From Clostridiaceae bacterium (GTDB taxonomy: Bacteria; Bacillota; Clostridia; Lachnospirales; Lachnospiraceae): 61,361 nucleotides of DNA. The stretch is from the NCBI GenBank assembly GCA_018378255.1, contig JAGZXV010000009.1, positions 1 through 61,361 on the forward strand, written 5' to 3'. The notes under the pieces are model-generated. The model was not told the origin of the DNA, did no database searches, and worked only from the letters and a program-made list of their open reading frames with translations. Positions 53,815 to 61,361 of the stretch are shown here, in pieces; the first letter of the stretch is position 1, and every line of letters begins with the position of its first letter. The position numbers were made by a program, and so were the translations under genes.

Positions 53815-53964
53815 TTAAAATGTTATGTTTGATTTGCGCTTCAGCAAAACGGCGCCGCTGATAATGGACATTGTTCCGGCTGCAATTCCTGCCGCCAAAA
53901 TGATAATGCCTACAACGATGCTGCATACTCCGGCATTTCTCATTGTTTTATAAACCTTTTCCAT
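53815..53964 (-). CDS. Small single-pass or hairpin membrane protein
   Basis: A 49-aa protein starting MEKVYKTMRNAGVCSIVVGI with a long hydrophobic stretch (VVGIIILAAGIAAGTMSIIS) and a basic end LLKRKSNITF. GGAG lies 8 bases upstream of ATG 53964. It follows pyrE by 12 bp and is followed by a terminator hairpin, so it is probably the last gene of the pyr operon. Function not known. Confidence 0.6.
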   Translation of the reverse strand: MEKVYKTMRNAGVCSIVVGIIILAAGIAAGTMSIISGAVLLKRKSNITF

Positions 53965-53976
53965 TCGGTTCACTCC

Positions 53977-54651
53977 TTATTTTGCGCCATACTGATCGTA
54001 ATACGCATCGATGGCCGCTTTAATCTTATCATCAATAATAATCTTTCCCTGATATTCCTTATTATACAAATGTTCCACCACATCATTCATGGTTACGATG
54101 GCATTTGCATCAAAGCCATAGGTTTCTTTGATCTCTTCCAAAGCGCTTTTTTCGCCTTTTCCCCTCTCCATCCGGTTTAAGGAGACCATCAGGCCGACGA
54201 TTTCAACCTTACCCTGGGCCTGAATGATCGGGAATGTCTCTTCAATGGATTTGCCGGATGTGGTAACATCCTCGATGATTACTACCTTATCGCCGTCTTT
54301 AATCGGGCTTCCAAGGAGTATGCCCACATCACCGTGATCCTTTACTTCCTTGCGGTTTGAACAATACTTAATGTCCTTGCCATACAATTCACTGAATGCG
54401 ATTGTGGTTGCCACACTCAACGGAATCCCCTTATATGCCGGCCCGAACAATACGTCAAAATCCGTTCCGTAATTATCATGGATTGCTTTTGCATAGTATT
54501 CTCCCAATTTACGAAGCTGGGTTCCTGTCACATAAGCTCCCGCATTCATAAAAAACGGGGACTTTCTTCCGCTTTTTAATGTAAACTCTCCAAATTTCAG
54601 CACCTGGCTGTCTACCATAAACTCAATAAATTCCTGCTTATACTGTTCCAC
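53977..54651 (-). CDS. pyrE: Orotate phosphoribosyltransferase
   Basis: A 224-aa protein. FTLKSGRKSPFFMNAGAYV is the orotate-binding front; VLFGPAYKGIPLSVATTIAF and the PRPP-binding VVIIEDVTTSGKSIEE are diagnostic. It converts orotate to OMP. The length matches the longer PyrE class of clostridia. It is 52 bp downstream of pyrD. Confidence 0.95.
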   Translation of the reverse strand: MEQYKQEFIEFMVDSQVLKFGEFTLKSGRKSPFFMNAGAYVTGTQLRKLGEYYAKAIHDNYGTDFDVLFGPAYKGIPLSVATTIAFSELYGKDIKYCSNRKEVKDHGDVGILLGSPIKDGDKVVIIEDVTTSGKSIEETFPIIQAQGKVEIVGLMVSLNRMERGKGEKSALEEIKETYGFDANAIVTMNDVVEHLYNKEYQGKIIIDDKIKAAIDAYYDQYGAK

Positions 54652-54703
54652 TTATCTCTTCCTCCGTAACCGGCGCTCACAGCTGAGTTAATCATAACAC
54701 AAA

Positions 54704-55606
54704 TCAGTCCACGCACCCAATTAATTCATTAACATCTTCTATATTATATTTTTTCATGTATGCTTCAATGCCCGCCGCAATTTCCTCAGTTGCATATGGA
54801 TTATGGAAATTGGCCGTGCCCACGGATACCGCCGTAGCTCCTGCCATCATAAACTCAATGGCATCCTCCGCATTCATGATGCCTCCCATACCGATCACAG
54901 GAACCGATACCGCGTGGGACACCTGGTAAACCATGCGCACCGCCACCGGCTTGATCGCAGGGCCTGAAAGCCCGCCTGTTTTATTGGCAACCGCAAAACA
55001 CCTCTTATTAATATCGATCTTCATGCCGGTCAGCGTGTTGATTAAAGACAGCACATCCGCCCCTCCAGCTTCCGCAGCCTTTGCCATCACCGTGATATCG
55101 GTAACATTAGGGCTCAGTTTCATGATAACCGGCTGTCTGGCATATTTCTTCACCTCTCTGGTGATCGCTTCCACCGCTTTCGGGTCTTGTCCGAAGGCAA
55201 TTCCTCCCTCCTTTACGTTGGGACAGGAAATGTTGATCTCCAGCATATCCACCGGCTCATCCGCCAGCCGTTCCACCACCTCCACGTAGTCCTCAGTGGT
55301 TCTTCCGCATACGTTGACAATGATCCTGGTATCATATTTCTTCAAAAACGGAATATCCCTTTCCACAAACACATCGATTCCGGGATTCTGAAGGCCGATA
55401 GCATTGATCATTCCTCCATACGTTTCCGCTATTCTGGGAGTTGGATTGCCGGGCCACGGCACATTGGCCACACCTTTTGTCACTACGGCTCCCAGCTTAT
55501 TCAAATCCACCATCTCACCGTACTCAGCGCCGGAACCAAATGTTCCTGACGCAGTCATAACCGGATTGTTAAGGGTAATTCCCGCCAGAGTCACTTTTGT
55601 ATTCAT
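54704..55606 (-). CDS. pyrD: Dihydroorotate dehydrogenase, class 1B catalytic subunit
   Basis: A 300-aa flavoenzyme. NPVMTASGTFGSGAEYGEMV, INISCPNVKEGGIAFGQDP (catalytic Cys), MKLSPNVTDI, LSLINTLTGMKIDI and VIGMGGIMNAEDAIEFMMAG (FMN-binding) mark the DHOD 1B group, which uses NAD+ through PyrK. ATG at 55606 overlaps the TGA of pyrK and has GGAGG about 6 bases before it. Confidence 0.95.
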   Translation of the reverse strand: MNTKVTLAGITLNNPVMTASGTFGSGAEYGEMVDLNKLGAVVTKGVANVPWPGNPTPRIAETYGGMINAIGLQNPGIDVFVERDIPFLKKYDTRIIVNVCGRTTEDYVEVVERLADEPVDMLEINISCPNVKEGGIAFGQDPKAVEAITREVKKYARQPVIMKLSPNVTDITVMAKAAEAGGADVLSLINTLTGMKIDINKRCFAVANKTGGLSGPAIKPVAVRMVYQVSHAVSVPVIGMGGIMNAEDAIEFMMAGATAVSVGTANFHNPYATEEIAAGIEAYMKKYNIEDVNELIGCVD

Positions 55607-56379
55607 CACACCTCCACCTCCTCAGCACGGAATACCGGTCCATCTTTGCAGATCCGTTTATTATGCACATGGGAATGATGGTCCACTTCTTTGGACTGGC
55701 AGACGCAGGCCAGGCAGGCGCCGATTCCGCAGGCCATCTTTTCTTCCAGAGACAGCCAGCATTCGATCCCGTGTTCCGCCGCATAAGCCTTAATGGCGCG
55801 CAGCATCGGTGTTGGGCCGCAGGCATAAATCACTTCCGCATCCAGCCCCTGTTCCCGGATTGCATCCAGCACATTCCCTCTGGTGCCTGCGCTTCCATCT
55901 TCTGTGGCAATTGTTACACTGCCGTAAGCTTCAAATTCCCGGTTTAAAAACAGCACATCCCGGTATCCTAAAACCATCTGTTTTTCTCCATCCAGATGCT
56001 TTGCCAGTTCCAGCATAGGCGGTATGCCGATTCCGCCGCCGATCAAAAATGACTTTCTGCCTTTATTGTCCGCCACCGGAAAACCATTTCCCAACGGTCC
56101 CATGATTACAATCTCGTCATCAGCCTCATATTTTGAAAATTCCTCAGTTCCCGCTCCGACAACCCGGTAAACTATCCTCAGCTTTCCCGCATCCTTATCC
56201 ACTTCACAGATGCTGATCGGTCTGGGGAGAAGTTTCGAACCATCCTTTGAATATACAGAGATAAACTGTCCGGGAACCGCCTGCTCCGCAATCTCCCCGC
56301 AGCAGATCCACATGCTGTACACATCAGGAACCAGCCTCTTCTGGCTGTCCACAACTGCAGTTAATTTCACCTGACCCAT
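55606..56379 (-). CDS. pyrK: Dihydroorotate dehydrogenase electron-transfer subunit
   Basis: A 257-aa protein. LLPRPISICEVDKDAG is the FAD-binding RxxS-type motif; NGFPVADNKGRKSFLIGGGI starts the NAD-binding lobe; the C-terminal Cys cluster ACGIGACLACVCQ and KRICKDGPVF bind [2Fe-2S]. It links NAD+ to PyrD. ATG 56379 has AGGAGG 6 bases upstream; a longer frame to 56415 is not supported. Confidence 0.94.
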   Translation of the reverse strand: MGQVKLTAVVDSQKRLVPDVYSMWICCGEIAEQAVPGQFISVYSKDGSKLLPRPISICEVDKDAGKLRIVYRVVGAGTEEFSKYEADDEIVIMGPLGNGFPVADNKGRKSFLIGGGIGIPPMLELAKHLDGEKQMVLGYRDVLFLNREFEAYGSVTIATEDGSAGTRGNVLDAIREQGLDAEVIYACGPTPMLRAIKAYAAEHGIECWLSLEEKMACGIGACLACVCQSKEVDHHSHVHNKRICKDGPVFRAEEVEV

Positions 56380-56389
56380 GGACTTCCTC

Positions 56390-57307
56390 CTATAATACGC
56401 TGTTAATATCGGCAACCATATCGATCACTGCTTGTCTGGAAGCTTCTGCGAAATGCTCCGCGCCGAATTTTGCGTATTTTTCCTGTTTATAAGCAGCGAT
56501 AATTCCTCTGGAGGAATTGACAATCGCTCCAAGACCGTCTTCATTAAAGCAATATTTTAAATCTTCAGCAGTTCCGCCCTGAGCGCCATATCCAGGTACA
56601 AGGAAGTACGTATTGGGCATCAATTTACGAAGGATTCTGCTCATCTCAGGATAGGTAGCCCCCACTACGGCTCCCACATTGCTGTAAGCACCGTCCATGG
56701 AATCTTCACCCCATTCAACAACTTTATCAGCTACAAGCTCATATAAAGGCCTTCCGTCGATCAGTTTATCCTGAAACTCCCCGCTGGACGGATTGGATGT
56801 CTTAACCAGGATAAATAAACCTTTATCTTCCTTATTACATATATCTACAAATGGTTTTACCCCATCTGTTCCAAAATATGGGTTTACGGTTACAAAATCC
56901 GTATGGAACCCGGAATAGGATTTGGAGCCAACTTGAATCTGTCCGATGTGGGCGGTGGCATATGCCGCAGAAGTGGAGCCGATATCGCCCCTCTTGGCAT
57001 CTCCGATTACAACAAGCCCTTTCTCCCGGCAGTAGCTCACAGTCTTTTCATATATCTTTAAACCTTCGATTCCAAACTGCTCATACATGGCAATCTGCGG
57101 TTTAACAGACGGAATCAAGTCACAGGTATGATCAACGATTTCCTTATTAAACTGCCAGATCGCATCAGCAGCTCCCTCCAAAGTCTCTCCAAATTCGCTA
57201 AATGACTTCTTCGTGATATGCTCCGGGATATACCCCAGCATCGGATCCAATCCCACACAGATCGGCGCTTTCGTTTTCTGTATTTTTTCGATCAATTGAC
57301 TAATCAT
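56390..57307 (-). CDS. pyrF: Orotidine-5'-phosphate decarboxylase (type 2)
   Basis: A 305-aa OMP decarboxylase of the longer, type 2 family. APICVGLDPMLGYIPEH, VVIGDAKRGDIGSTSAAYA (catalytic Lys/Asp pattern DAKRGDI), LVPGYGAQGGTAEDL and NSSRGIIAAYKQEKYA follow the usual order. It converts OMP to UMP. ATG at 57307 has AGGAGG 9 bases upstream. First gene of pyrFKDE. Confidence 0.95.
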   Translation of the reverse strand: MISQLIEKIQKTKAPICVGLDPMLGYIPEHITKKSFSEFGETLEGAADAIWQFNKEIVDHTCDLIPSVKPQIAMYEQFGIEGLKIYEKTVSYCREKGLVVIGDAKRGDIGSTSAAYATAHIGQIQVGSKSYSGFHTDFVTVNPYFGTDGVKPFVDICNKEDKGLFILVKTSNPSSGEFQDKLIDGRPLYELVADKVVEWGEDSMDGAYSNVGAVVGATYPEMSRILRKLMPNTYFLVPGYGAQGGTAEDLKYCFNEDGLGAIVNSSRGIIAAYKQEKYAKFGAEHFAEASRQAVIDMVADINSVL

Positions 57308-57351
57308 CAACCATATCCTCCTCGGTTTTCTCTTAATTGTTATTCTTTCCC

Positions 57352-57380
57352 ATTTTAGCATAAGTCCCTGCTTATTGCAA
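57352..57380 (-). promoter_or_regulatory. Promoter of pyrFKDE with an inverted repeat in the spacer
   Basis: TTGCAA (57380-57375) and TAAAAT (57357-57352) with a 17-bp spacer on the minus strand. The spacer contains ATAAG-CAGGGA-CTTAT, an inverted repeat. It overlaps the end of the nitroreductase gene. No PyrR attenuator was recognised, so this repeat is a candidate operator. Confidence 0.6.
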
Positions 57381-58133
57381 TGTTATCGTCCCCACATACT
57401 CCCCATTTTTATAAACCTTACGGCTCAGGGATTCCTCCACTTCAAAGCCCATCCTAAGCCACAGTTCCTCCGCCGCAAGCATGATATGGGCCAGCACAAT
57501 TCCTATATTAAACTCTCTCATGGACGACAGCATGGGAACCGGCAGGCGGTCTCTGCATGAAAACAGGCAGAAACGGTCCTTATAAACGATGAAACGCCAT
57601 GGCTGCGTATTCATGGAAGACGGCGCCAGACGGGCCGCCTTTAAAATGGTTTTCACATTTTCGCTGGGTTCCTCTTTAAAAATGCACAAATCCTTCAGCG
57701 AAAGCCTTTTTGCCCTTGAAGCCTCCCTCAAAAGAACTCCCTGCGCATATCCGAACGCAATGATAATGATCTCTTTCCATCCCTTAGGAAGCAGAACATC
57801 AGCCTTCGATCCCCCCAGATAGCAGCTTCCAAGTCCCTTGGCCGTCAGGTATAAAACCACCTGTTCCGCCAGATATCCGCCGTTTCGTTCACATCCCTTT
57901 TTATCCTGTGAAGAGAGCACCAGATAGTAGGGCGAATTGACTTTCCACAGCCCTTTTAATCTGACCGTTCCCTTTGTATTATCTAGTATTTCCGCCTTAG
58001 TCTCAATCTCATAGTCCAAAAGCGCCGCTTTCCTGCAGAATGCCAGTATCTGATCCAGCATCTTCTGCGGAAGCAGGGCCTCTGAAAACTTACGGACCGA
58101 CTTTCTCCCGCTTATGGCCTCATATAGGTTCAT
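57372..58133 (-). CDS. Nitroreductase-family flavoprotein (TM1586-like)
   Basis: A 253-aa protein with two half-nitroreductase units: the first begins LYEAISGRKSVRKFSEALLP; the second half has RLAPSSMNTQPWRFIVYKDR, the FMN/substrate-binding motif. This split arrangement fits the TM1586-type putative nitroreductases. Substrate unknown. ATG 58133 has AGGAG 7 bases upstream and overlaps the end of pepF by 14 nt. Confidence 0.8.
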   Translation of the reverse strand: MNLYEAISGRKSVRKFSEALLPQKMLDQILAFCRKAALLDYEIETKAEILDNTKGTVRLKGLWKVNSPYYLVLSSQDKKGCERNGGYLAEQVVLYLTAKGLGSCYLGGSKADVLLPKGWKEIIIIAFGYAQGVLLREASRAKRLSLKDLCIFKEEPSENVKTILKAARLAPSSMNTQPWRFIVYKDRFCLFSCRDRLPVPMLSSMREFNIGIVLAHIMLAAEELWLRMGFEVEESLSRKVYKNGEYVGTITLQ

Positions 58134-59919
58134 CCTCATTCTCCTGTTCAAATTCTTCCAACAAACTTTCAAATACCTTCAAAGCTTCCTCAACCGGTTC
58201 CGGAGAAGACATATCCACCCCACATAACCTCAATAAATCGATTGGAGACATAGAGTTTCCTCCACTTAAAAACTTAAAATAGCCATCTATCGTATCCTGA
58301 TCCCCACTTAAGATCTTTGTGCTGATCGCAATTGCGGCCGAAAAACCGGTTGCGTACTGATATACATAAAACGGTGTATAAAAGTGGGGAATCCGGGACC
58401 ATTCATAATCAATTTCCGGATCTACAACCATATCCGGACCAAAATAATCCACATTTAACTGATGATACAGCCCGCAAAGCGTCTGCGATGTCAGGCTCTT
58501 TCCTTCTTCCGCCATCTTATGGGTCACCGCTTCAAACTCTGCAAACATGGCCTGACGGAATAAGGTGGTGCGGAAACTCTCTAAAAAATGATTAATCAGA
58601 TACTTTTTCTCTTTTTTGTCTTTGCTGCAGCCCAGCAAATGACGGATCAATAACGCCTCATTGCAGGTAGATGCCACTTCTGCCACGAAAATCTTATATC
58701 CGGCATATGTGTAAGGCTGATTATTATCAGAATGCCAGGAATGAAGAGCATGCCCCATCTCGTGAGCCAGAGTGAACACATAATCCAGGGTATCATTATA
58801 GTTGAGAAGCACATAGGGGTGGCTTCCATAAGCGCCCCAGGAATAGGCCCCGCTCCTCTTTCCTTCATTCTCATACACATCAATCCACCGGTTATCAAAG
58901 CCTTCCTGAAGGAGTTCCTGATATTTTTTGCCCAATGGCGCTAGACCGGCTTTAACCATATTTCCGGCCTCTTCATAAGGTACGGATTTCCTCACATCAG
59001 GAACCATCGGCGCATAGATATCATACATATGGATTTCATCCAGCCCCATCACTTTTTTCCGGATTCCCACATAGCGGTGCAGGGCCGGAAGGAATCTGTG
59101 AACCGCCTTAATCAGATTATCGTACACTTCCTCAGGAATCTCGTTCTCCGCCAAAACATGAGCCCGGCTGGATGAATAATGCTTCGCCTTAGCATAAAAT
59201 ATGGCTTGTTTTACATTGGCGCTGTAGGTGGCTGCCAATGTGTTGCTAAACTGTTTATAACATCCGTAGAGAGCCTGAAACGCATCCTTTCTAACCCGTC
59301 TGTCACTGCTTTCCATCAGGGAAATATAATTTCCATGGGTGATCTGCACATCATTCCCGTCGCTGTCTTTGATTACAGGGAAACGCAGATCCGCATTGTT
59401 AAACATGCCGAATATCTGGGACGGGCTTTGAGTGGCTTCATAGGAATCGGCCAAAAGTGCTTCCATCTCAGGAGACAGCGTATGTTTCTTCTTTGGGATC
59501 AGCAGGTCAACGGCACGTTTAAAATGTTCCAGGCCATTGCCGGATTCCATATATTCTTTTAACAGCGCTTCGTCCATAGACAGGATTTCCGGAACAATAT
59601 AAGAGGACAGGGCCGCCGCTTTATAAGAAAGGCTCTGCGCCCTGGATGTATAATCCTGATAAAGGGAATTCGCTGTATCCTGGTCTGATTTCTGCTTTGC
59701 ATAAACGAAAATCCGTTCCAGCTTCAGGGACAGTTCATCATCCAGTTTCAGGCATTTATACAGAATTTCAGCGGAATCAGCCAGATGGCCTTTATATTCC
59801 TCATACCGCTCCAACTGGGCCTCTGTCTCTTTATATAAAGTTTCCCACTCCCTGTCATCAGAAAACATATCTTCCATGTTCCAAGTAAATTCTACCGGTA
59901 TCTCTTCTCTTTTTTTCAT
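58120..59919 (-). CDS. pepF: Oligoendopeptidase F, M3 family
   Basis: A 599-aa cytoplasmic metallopeptidase of the usual PepF length. HEXXH zinc motif is in TLAHEMGHALHSWHSD (around residue 390), followed by the downstream acidic zinc ligand in FVAEVASTCNEALLI. Known PepF cuts peptides of about 7-17 residues. ATG 59919 is preceded by GGGAG; another ATG lies 3 bases upstream. 8 bp separate its longest frame from lrgB, so it may be co-transcribed with lrgAB. Confidence 0.93.
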   Translation of the reverse strand: MKKREEIPVEFTWNMEDMFSDDREWETLYKETEAQLERYEEYKGHLADSAEILYKCLKLDDELSLKLERIFVYAKQKSDQDTANSLYQDYTSRAQSLSYKAAALSSYIVPEILSMDEALLKEYMESGNGLEHFKRAVDLLIPKKKHTLSPEMEALLADSYEATQSPSQIFGMFNNADLRFPVIKDSDGNDVQITHGNYISLMESSDRRVRKDAFQALYGCYKQFSNTLAATYSANVKQAIFYAKAKHYSSSRAHVLAENEIPEEVYDNLIKAVHRFLPALHRYVGIRKKVMGLDEIHMYDIYAPMVPDVRKSVPYEEAGNMVKAGLAPLGKKYQELLQEGFDNRWIDVYENEGKRSGAYSWGAYGSHPYVLLNYNDTLDYVFTLAHEMGHALHSWHSDNNQPYTYAGYKIFVAEVASTCNEALLIRHLLGCSKDKKEKKYLINHFLESFRTTLFRQAMFAEFEAVTHKMAEEGKSLTSQTLCGLYHQLNVDYFGPDMVVDPEIDYEWSRIPHFYTPFYVYQYATGFSAAIAISTKILSGDQDTIDGYFKFLSGGNSMSPIDLLRLCGVDMSSPEPVEEALKVFESLLEEFEQENEDEPI

Positions 59920-59947
59920 CATTTCTCCCTTCCAAAGCATATATTCG

Positions 59948-60640
59948 TCAAATCAAACCGCTCACCACAGGCACCACAAGAACTGTCATCAAACCGGCTA
60001 CAGCAATGGCTAAACTGCTCATCGCCCCTTCAATTTCCCCGATTTCCAACGCTTTTGCCGTACCAATCGCATGGGCAGAGGTGCCCAGCGCCAGTCCCTT
60101 TGCGATGGGATGGGTGATTCTCGCAGCCTTAAATAAAGTTTCTGCTATTATGTTCCCTAAAATTCCGGTAATTATGATACTGACTACCGTCAGAGTCACA
60201 ATTCCTCCAGCTTCTTCACTGACTCCCATACCGATTGCAGTTGTAATGGACTTTGGAAGCAGCGTAACATAATGTACATGTTCCAGTCTGAACACCAGGC
60301 TCAACGCAAAAATACTCAATGCGCTGGCCACAACTCCCGATGCAATACCGCCTATAACAGCTATCAAATGCTGTTTTAATAACTTTAATTGCTTATACAG
60401 CGGAATTGCCAGACATACCGTCGCCGGCGTCAAAAAGTAGGATATATAACTTGCCCCTTTATTATATTCTTCGTAATCGATCTTAAATACCACTAAAAAC
60501 AAAATAATCAGAGCAACGGAAATGAGAAGCGGATTAAACAGGGCCAGCTTCGTTTTATTCTTCACCCAGATACCAAACAAATAAGTGACCGTACTGATAA
60601 CAAGTCCAAAAAATAAAGATGCAGATAAAATATCGCTCAT
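59948..60640 (-). CDS. lrgB: LrgB-family membrane protein
   Basis: A 230-aa polytopic protein: PATVCLAIPLYKQLKLLKQH, LPKSITTAIGMGVSEEAGGI and HPIAKGLALGTSAHAIGTAK are the LrgB signatures. The family acts with LrgA in holin/antiholin-like control of murein hydrolases or, in newer work, as small-metabolite transporters. ATG 60640 overlaps the lrgA stop by ATGA. Confidence 0.92.
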   Translation of the reverse strand: MSDILSASLFFGLVISTVTYLFGIWVKNKTKLALFNPLLISVALIILFLVVFKIDYEEYNKGASYISYFLTPATVCLAIPLYKQLKLLKQHLIAVIGGIASGVVASALSIFALSLVFRLEHVHYVTLLPKSITTAIGMGVSEEAGGIVTLTVVSIIITGILGNIIAETLFKAARITHPIAKGLALGTSAHAIGTAKALEIGEIEGAMSSLAIAVAGLMTVLVVPVVSGLI

Positions 60641-60996
60641 GATTTTCTCCTCTCGTTTCTGTGTATAATCCACTCCGCCGTCTTTCCTGTAACAATCATG
60701 ACAACCATGGTGGAAACCGATGATATCACAACGATCGGAATCATCACCGCCTTCAGCGCTTCAAAACTGTCGAGAAGCCCTACAGAAACCGGCACAAACA
60801 TGAGGGGCATCAGGTCCAAAAGCAGGTTTCCCGTCCGCTCCACATCCTCCAGCTTTATAATTCCCGAACACAGACCCGCTAAAAGCAGAAACAATCCATA
60901 CACTCCCGAAGGGATGGGAAGCGGAAGAATCTGGTTCAACAGTTCTCCGATCATGGTTATTCCAAAAATAATGCTTATTTGTTTTAAGTATTTCAT
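60637..60996 (-). CDS. lrgA: CidA/LrgA-family holin-like protein
   Basis: A 119-aa protein with four hydrophobic helices: SIIFGITMIGELLNQILPLP, IPSGVYGLFLLLAGLCSGII, MPLMFVPVSVGLLDSFEALK and VVMIVTGKTAEWIIHR are typical of CidA/LrgA. GGGGGAAA precedes ATG 60996. Probably forms a complex with LrgB and is in the same transcription unit. Confidence 0.9.
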   Translation of the reverse strand: MKYLKQISIIFGITMIGELLNQILPLPIPSGVYGLFLLLAGLCSGIIKLEDVERTGNLLLDLMPLMFVPVSVGLLDSFEALKAVMIPIVVISSVSTMVVMIVTGKTAEWIIHRNERRKS

Positions 60997-61036
60997 AGCT
61001 TTCCCCCATATTCCGCTTATTCTTTTTGTAATTCAT

Positions 61037-61065
61037 ATTCTACCATCATGATATTGTTCAAACAA
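61037..61065 (-). promoter_or_regulatory. lrgAB promoter
   Basis: TTGTTT (61065-61060) and TAGAAT (61042-61037) on the minus strand, 17-bp spacer. The -35 region overlaps the palindrome TTGTTCAAACAA (61055-61066), a possible operator shared with the divergent gene. Confidence 0.5.
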
Positions 61066-61088
61066 TGTATAATATGGAAAATATTTGG

Positions 61089-61118
61089 TTGAAACAGACG
61101 CCTTTCTTGTACTATACT
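61089..61118 (+). promoter_or_regulatory. Promoter of the divergent acetyltransferase-like gene
   Basis: TTGAAA (61089-61094) and TATACT (61113-61118) are 18 bp apart on the plus strand, with a ~27-nt leader before ATG 61146. AAGAGAGAT provides the ribosome-binding site. Confidence 0.55.
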
Positions 61119-61145
61119 ATATAAAAACCGGAAAAGAGAGATCTT

Positions 61146-61361
61146 ATGAAAACCAAACAGACCTGGACGCTCAGTGAAAAAGAAAAAATTCAGATTGGTT
61201 CTATCGTAACCGCCTGCAACAGCCATGATTCCATACGGCTTTCTTACCCAATAGAGGATGGTGCCTGCCACTTTTTACTTTTTGATGATAACGGTTCAGT
61301 CATAAGCGCCTTATCCCTCTTTTTTTCCTGGGAAGACTGCTGTGAATGCACTGCGTTTACC
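61146..61361 (+). CDS. GNAT-like N-acetyltransferase, N-terminal part (runs off window)
   Basis: The first 72 residues are present: MKTKQTWTLSEKEKIQIGSI, then ACNSHDSIRLSYPIEDGACH, LLFDDNGSVISALSLFF and EDCCECTAFT. This resembles the front half of a GNAT acetyltransferase (the 'CECTAF' strand comes just before the acetyl-CoA loop). The end lies outside the window. Divergent to lrgAB. Confidence 0.6.
   Translation, partial: MKTKQTWTLSEKEKIQIGSIVTACNSHDSIRLSYPIEDGACHFLLFDDNGSVISALSLFFSWEDCCECTAFT

Noticed and set aside
61017..61271. An 84-aa minus-strand frame over the divergent promoters
   Set aside because: It is antisense to the acetyltransferase-like start and promoter region and has no ribosome-binding site.

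Overview
The window looks like a chromosomal segment of a Gram-positive, low-to-mid GC Clostridia member, most likely Lachnospiraceae. Shine-Dalgarno sites are strong (AGGAGG), there are no outer-membrane pilus genes (no secretin), DHOD is of the PyrD/PyrK 1B type, and several gene families (tandem GntR, DUF3791/DUF3990, DUF6142, TM1586-type nitroreductase) are typical of gut clostridia. Nearly every gene lies on the minus strand, so operons read from high to low coordinates.

Layout. 1-1.1 kb: a frameshifted IS5-type transposase end, a small HTH protein, a 41-aa ORF and two tRNAs (Ser-GCT, Tyr-GTA). 1.2-2.7 kb: a HEAT-repeat/RNA-methylase-like protein. 2.8-21.8 kb: a complete type IV pilus locus transcribed from a good promoter at about 21.87 kb: pilB, pilT, pilC, pilA, an atypical prepilin, pilD, pilM, pilN, pilO, a 2656-aa giant protein with a prepilin signal, then four minor pseudopilin/PilX-like genes. 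pilT carries an in-frame amber codon inside its Walker A box, so the retraction ATPase is probably lost. 22-27 kb: YcxB-like membrane protein, metallophosphatase, and an unusual soluble two-component pair (receiver-domain protein plus GHKL-ATPase protein) preceded by a 57-aa glycine-zipper peptide. 27.7-28.6 kb: a HicB/HicA pair arranged divergently, with a palindrome exactly inside the hicB promoter spacer.

29-35 kb: a signalling module with a tandem-GntR regulator, a hybrid histidine kinase with two receivers, and a lipoprotein that fuses a solute-binding domain to a 5'-nucleotidase C-terminal domain. 35-47 kb: an accessory, AT-rich island with fragments of rhuM, fic, a metallophosphoesterase and DUF3990, an apparently intact two-gene helicase/methylase restriction-like system with an RHH protein, a PIN-domain protein, a GNAT gene, and two families of dispersed intergenic repeats.

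47-61 kb: housekeeping genes. purE-purM-purN-purD (promoter near 50.85 kb), M29 aminopeptidase, DUF6142, VanZ-like and a small membrane protein, then pyrF-pyrK-pyrD-pyrE (promoter near 57.37 kb), nitroreductase, pepF, lrgB and lrgA, and finally a divergent, truncated acetyltransferase-like gene.

Functionally the most notable parts are the pilus locus with its giant putative adhesin and broken retraction motor, the helicase/methylase pair, and the glycine-zipper/GHKL/receiver cluster. All family assignments are from reading the protein sequences; no database search was run.
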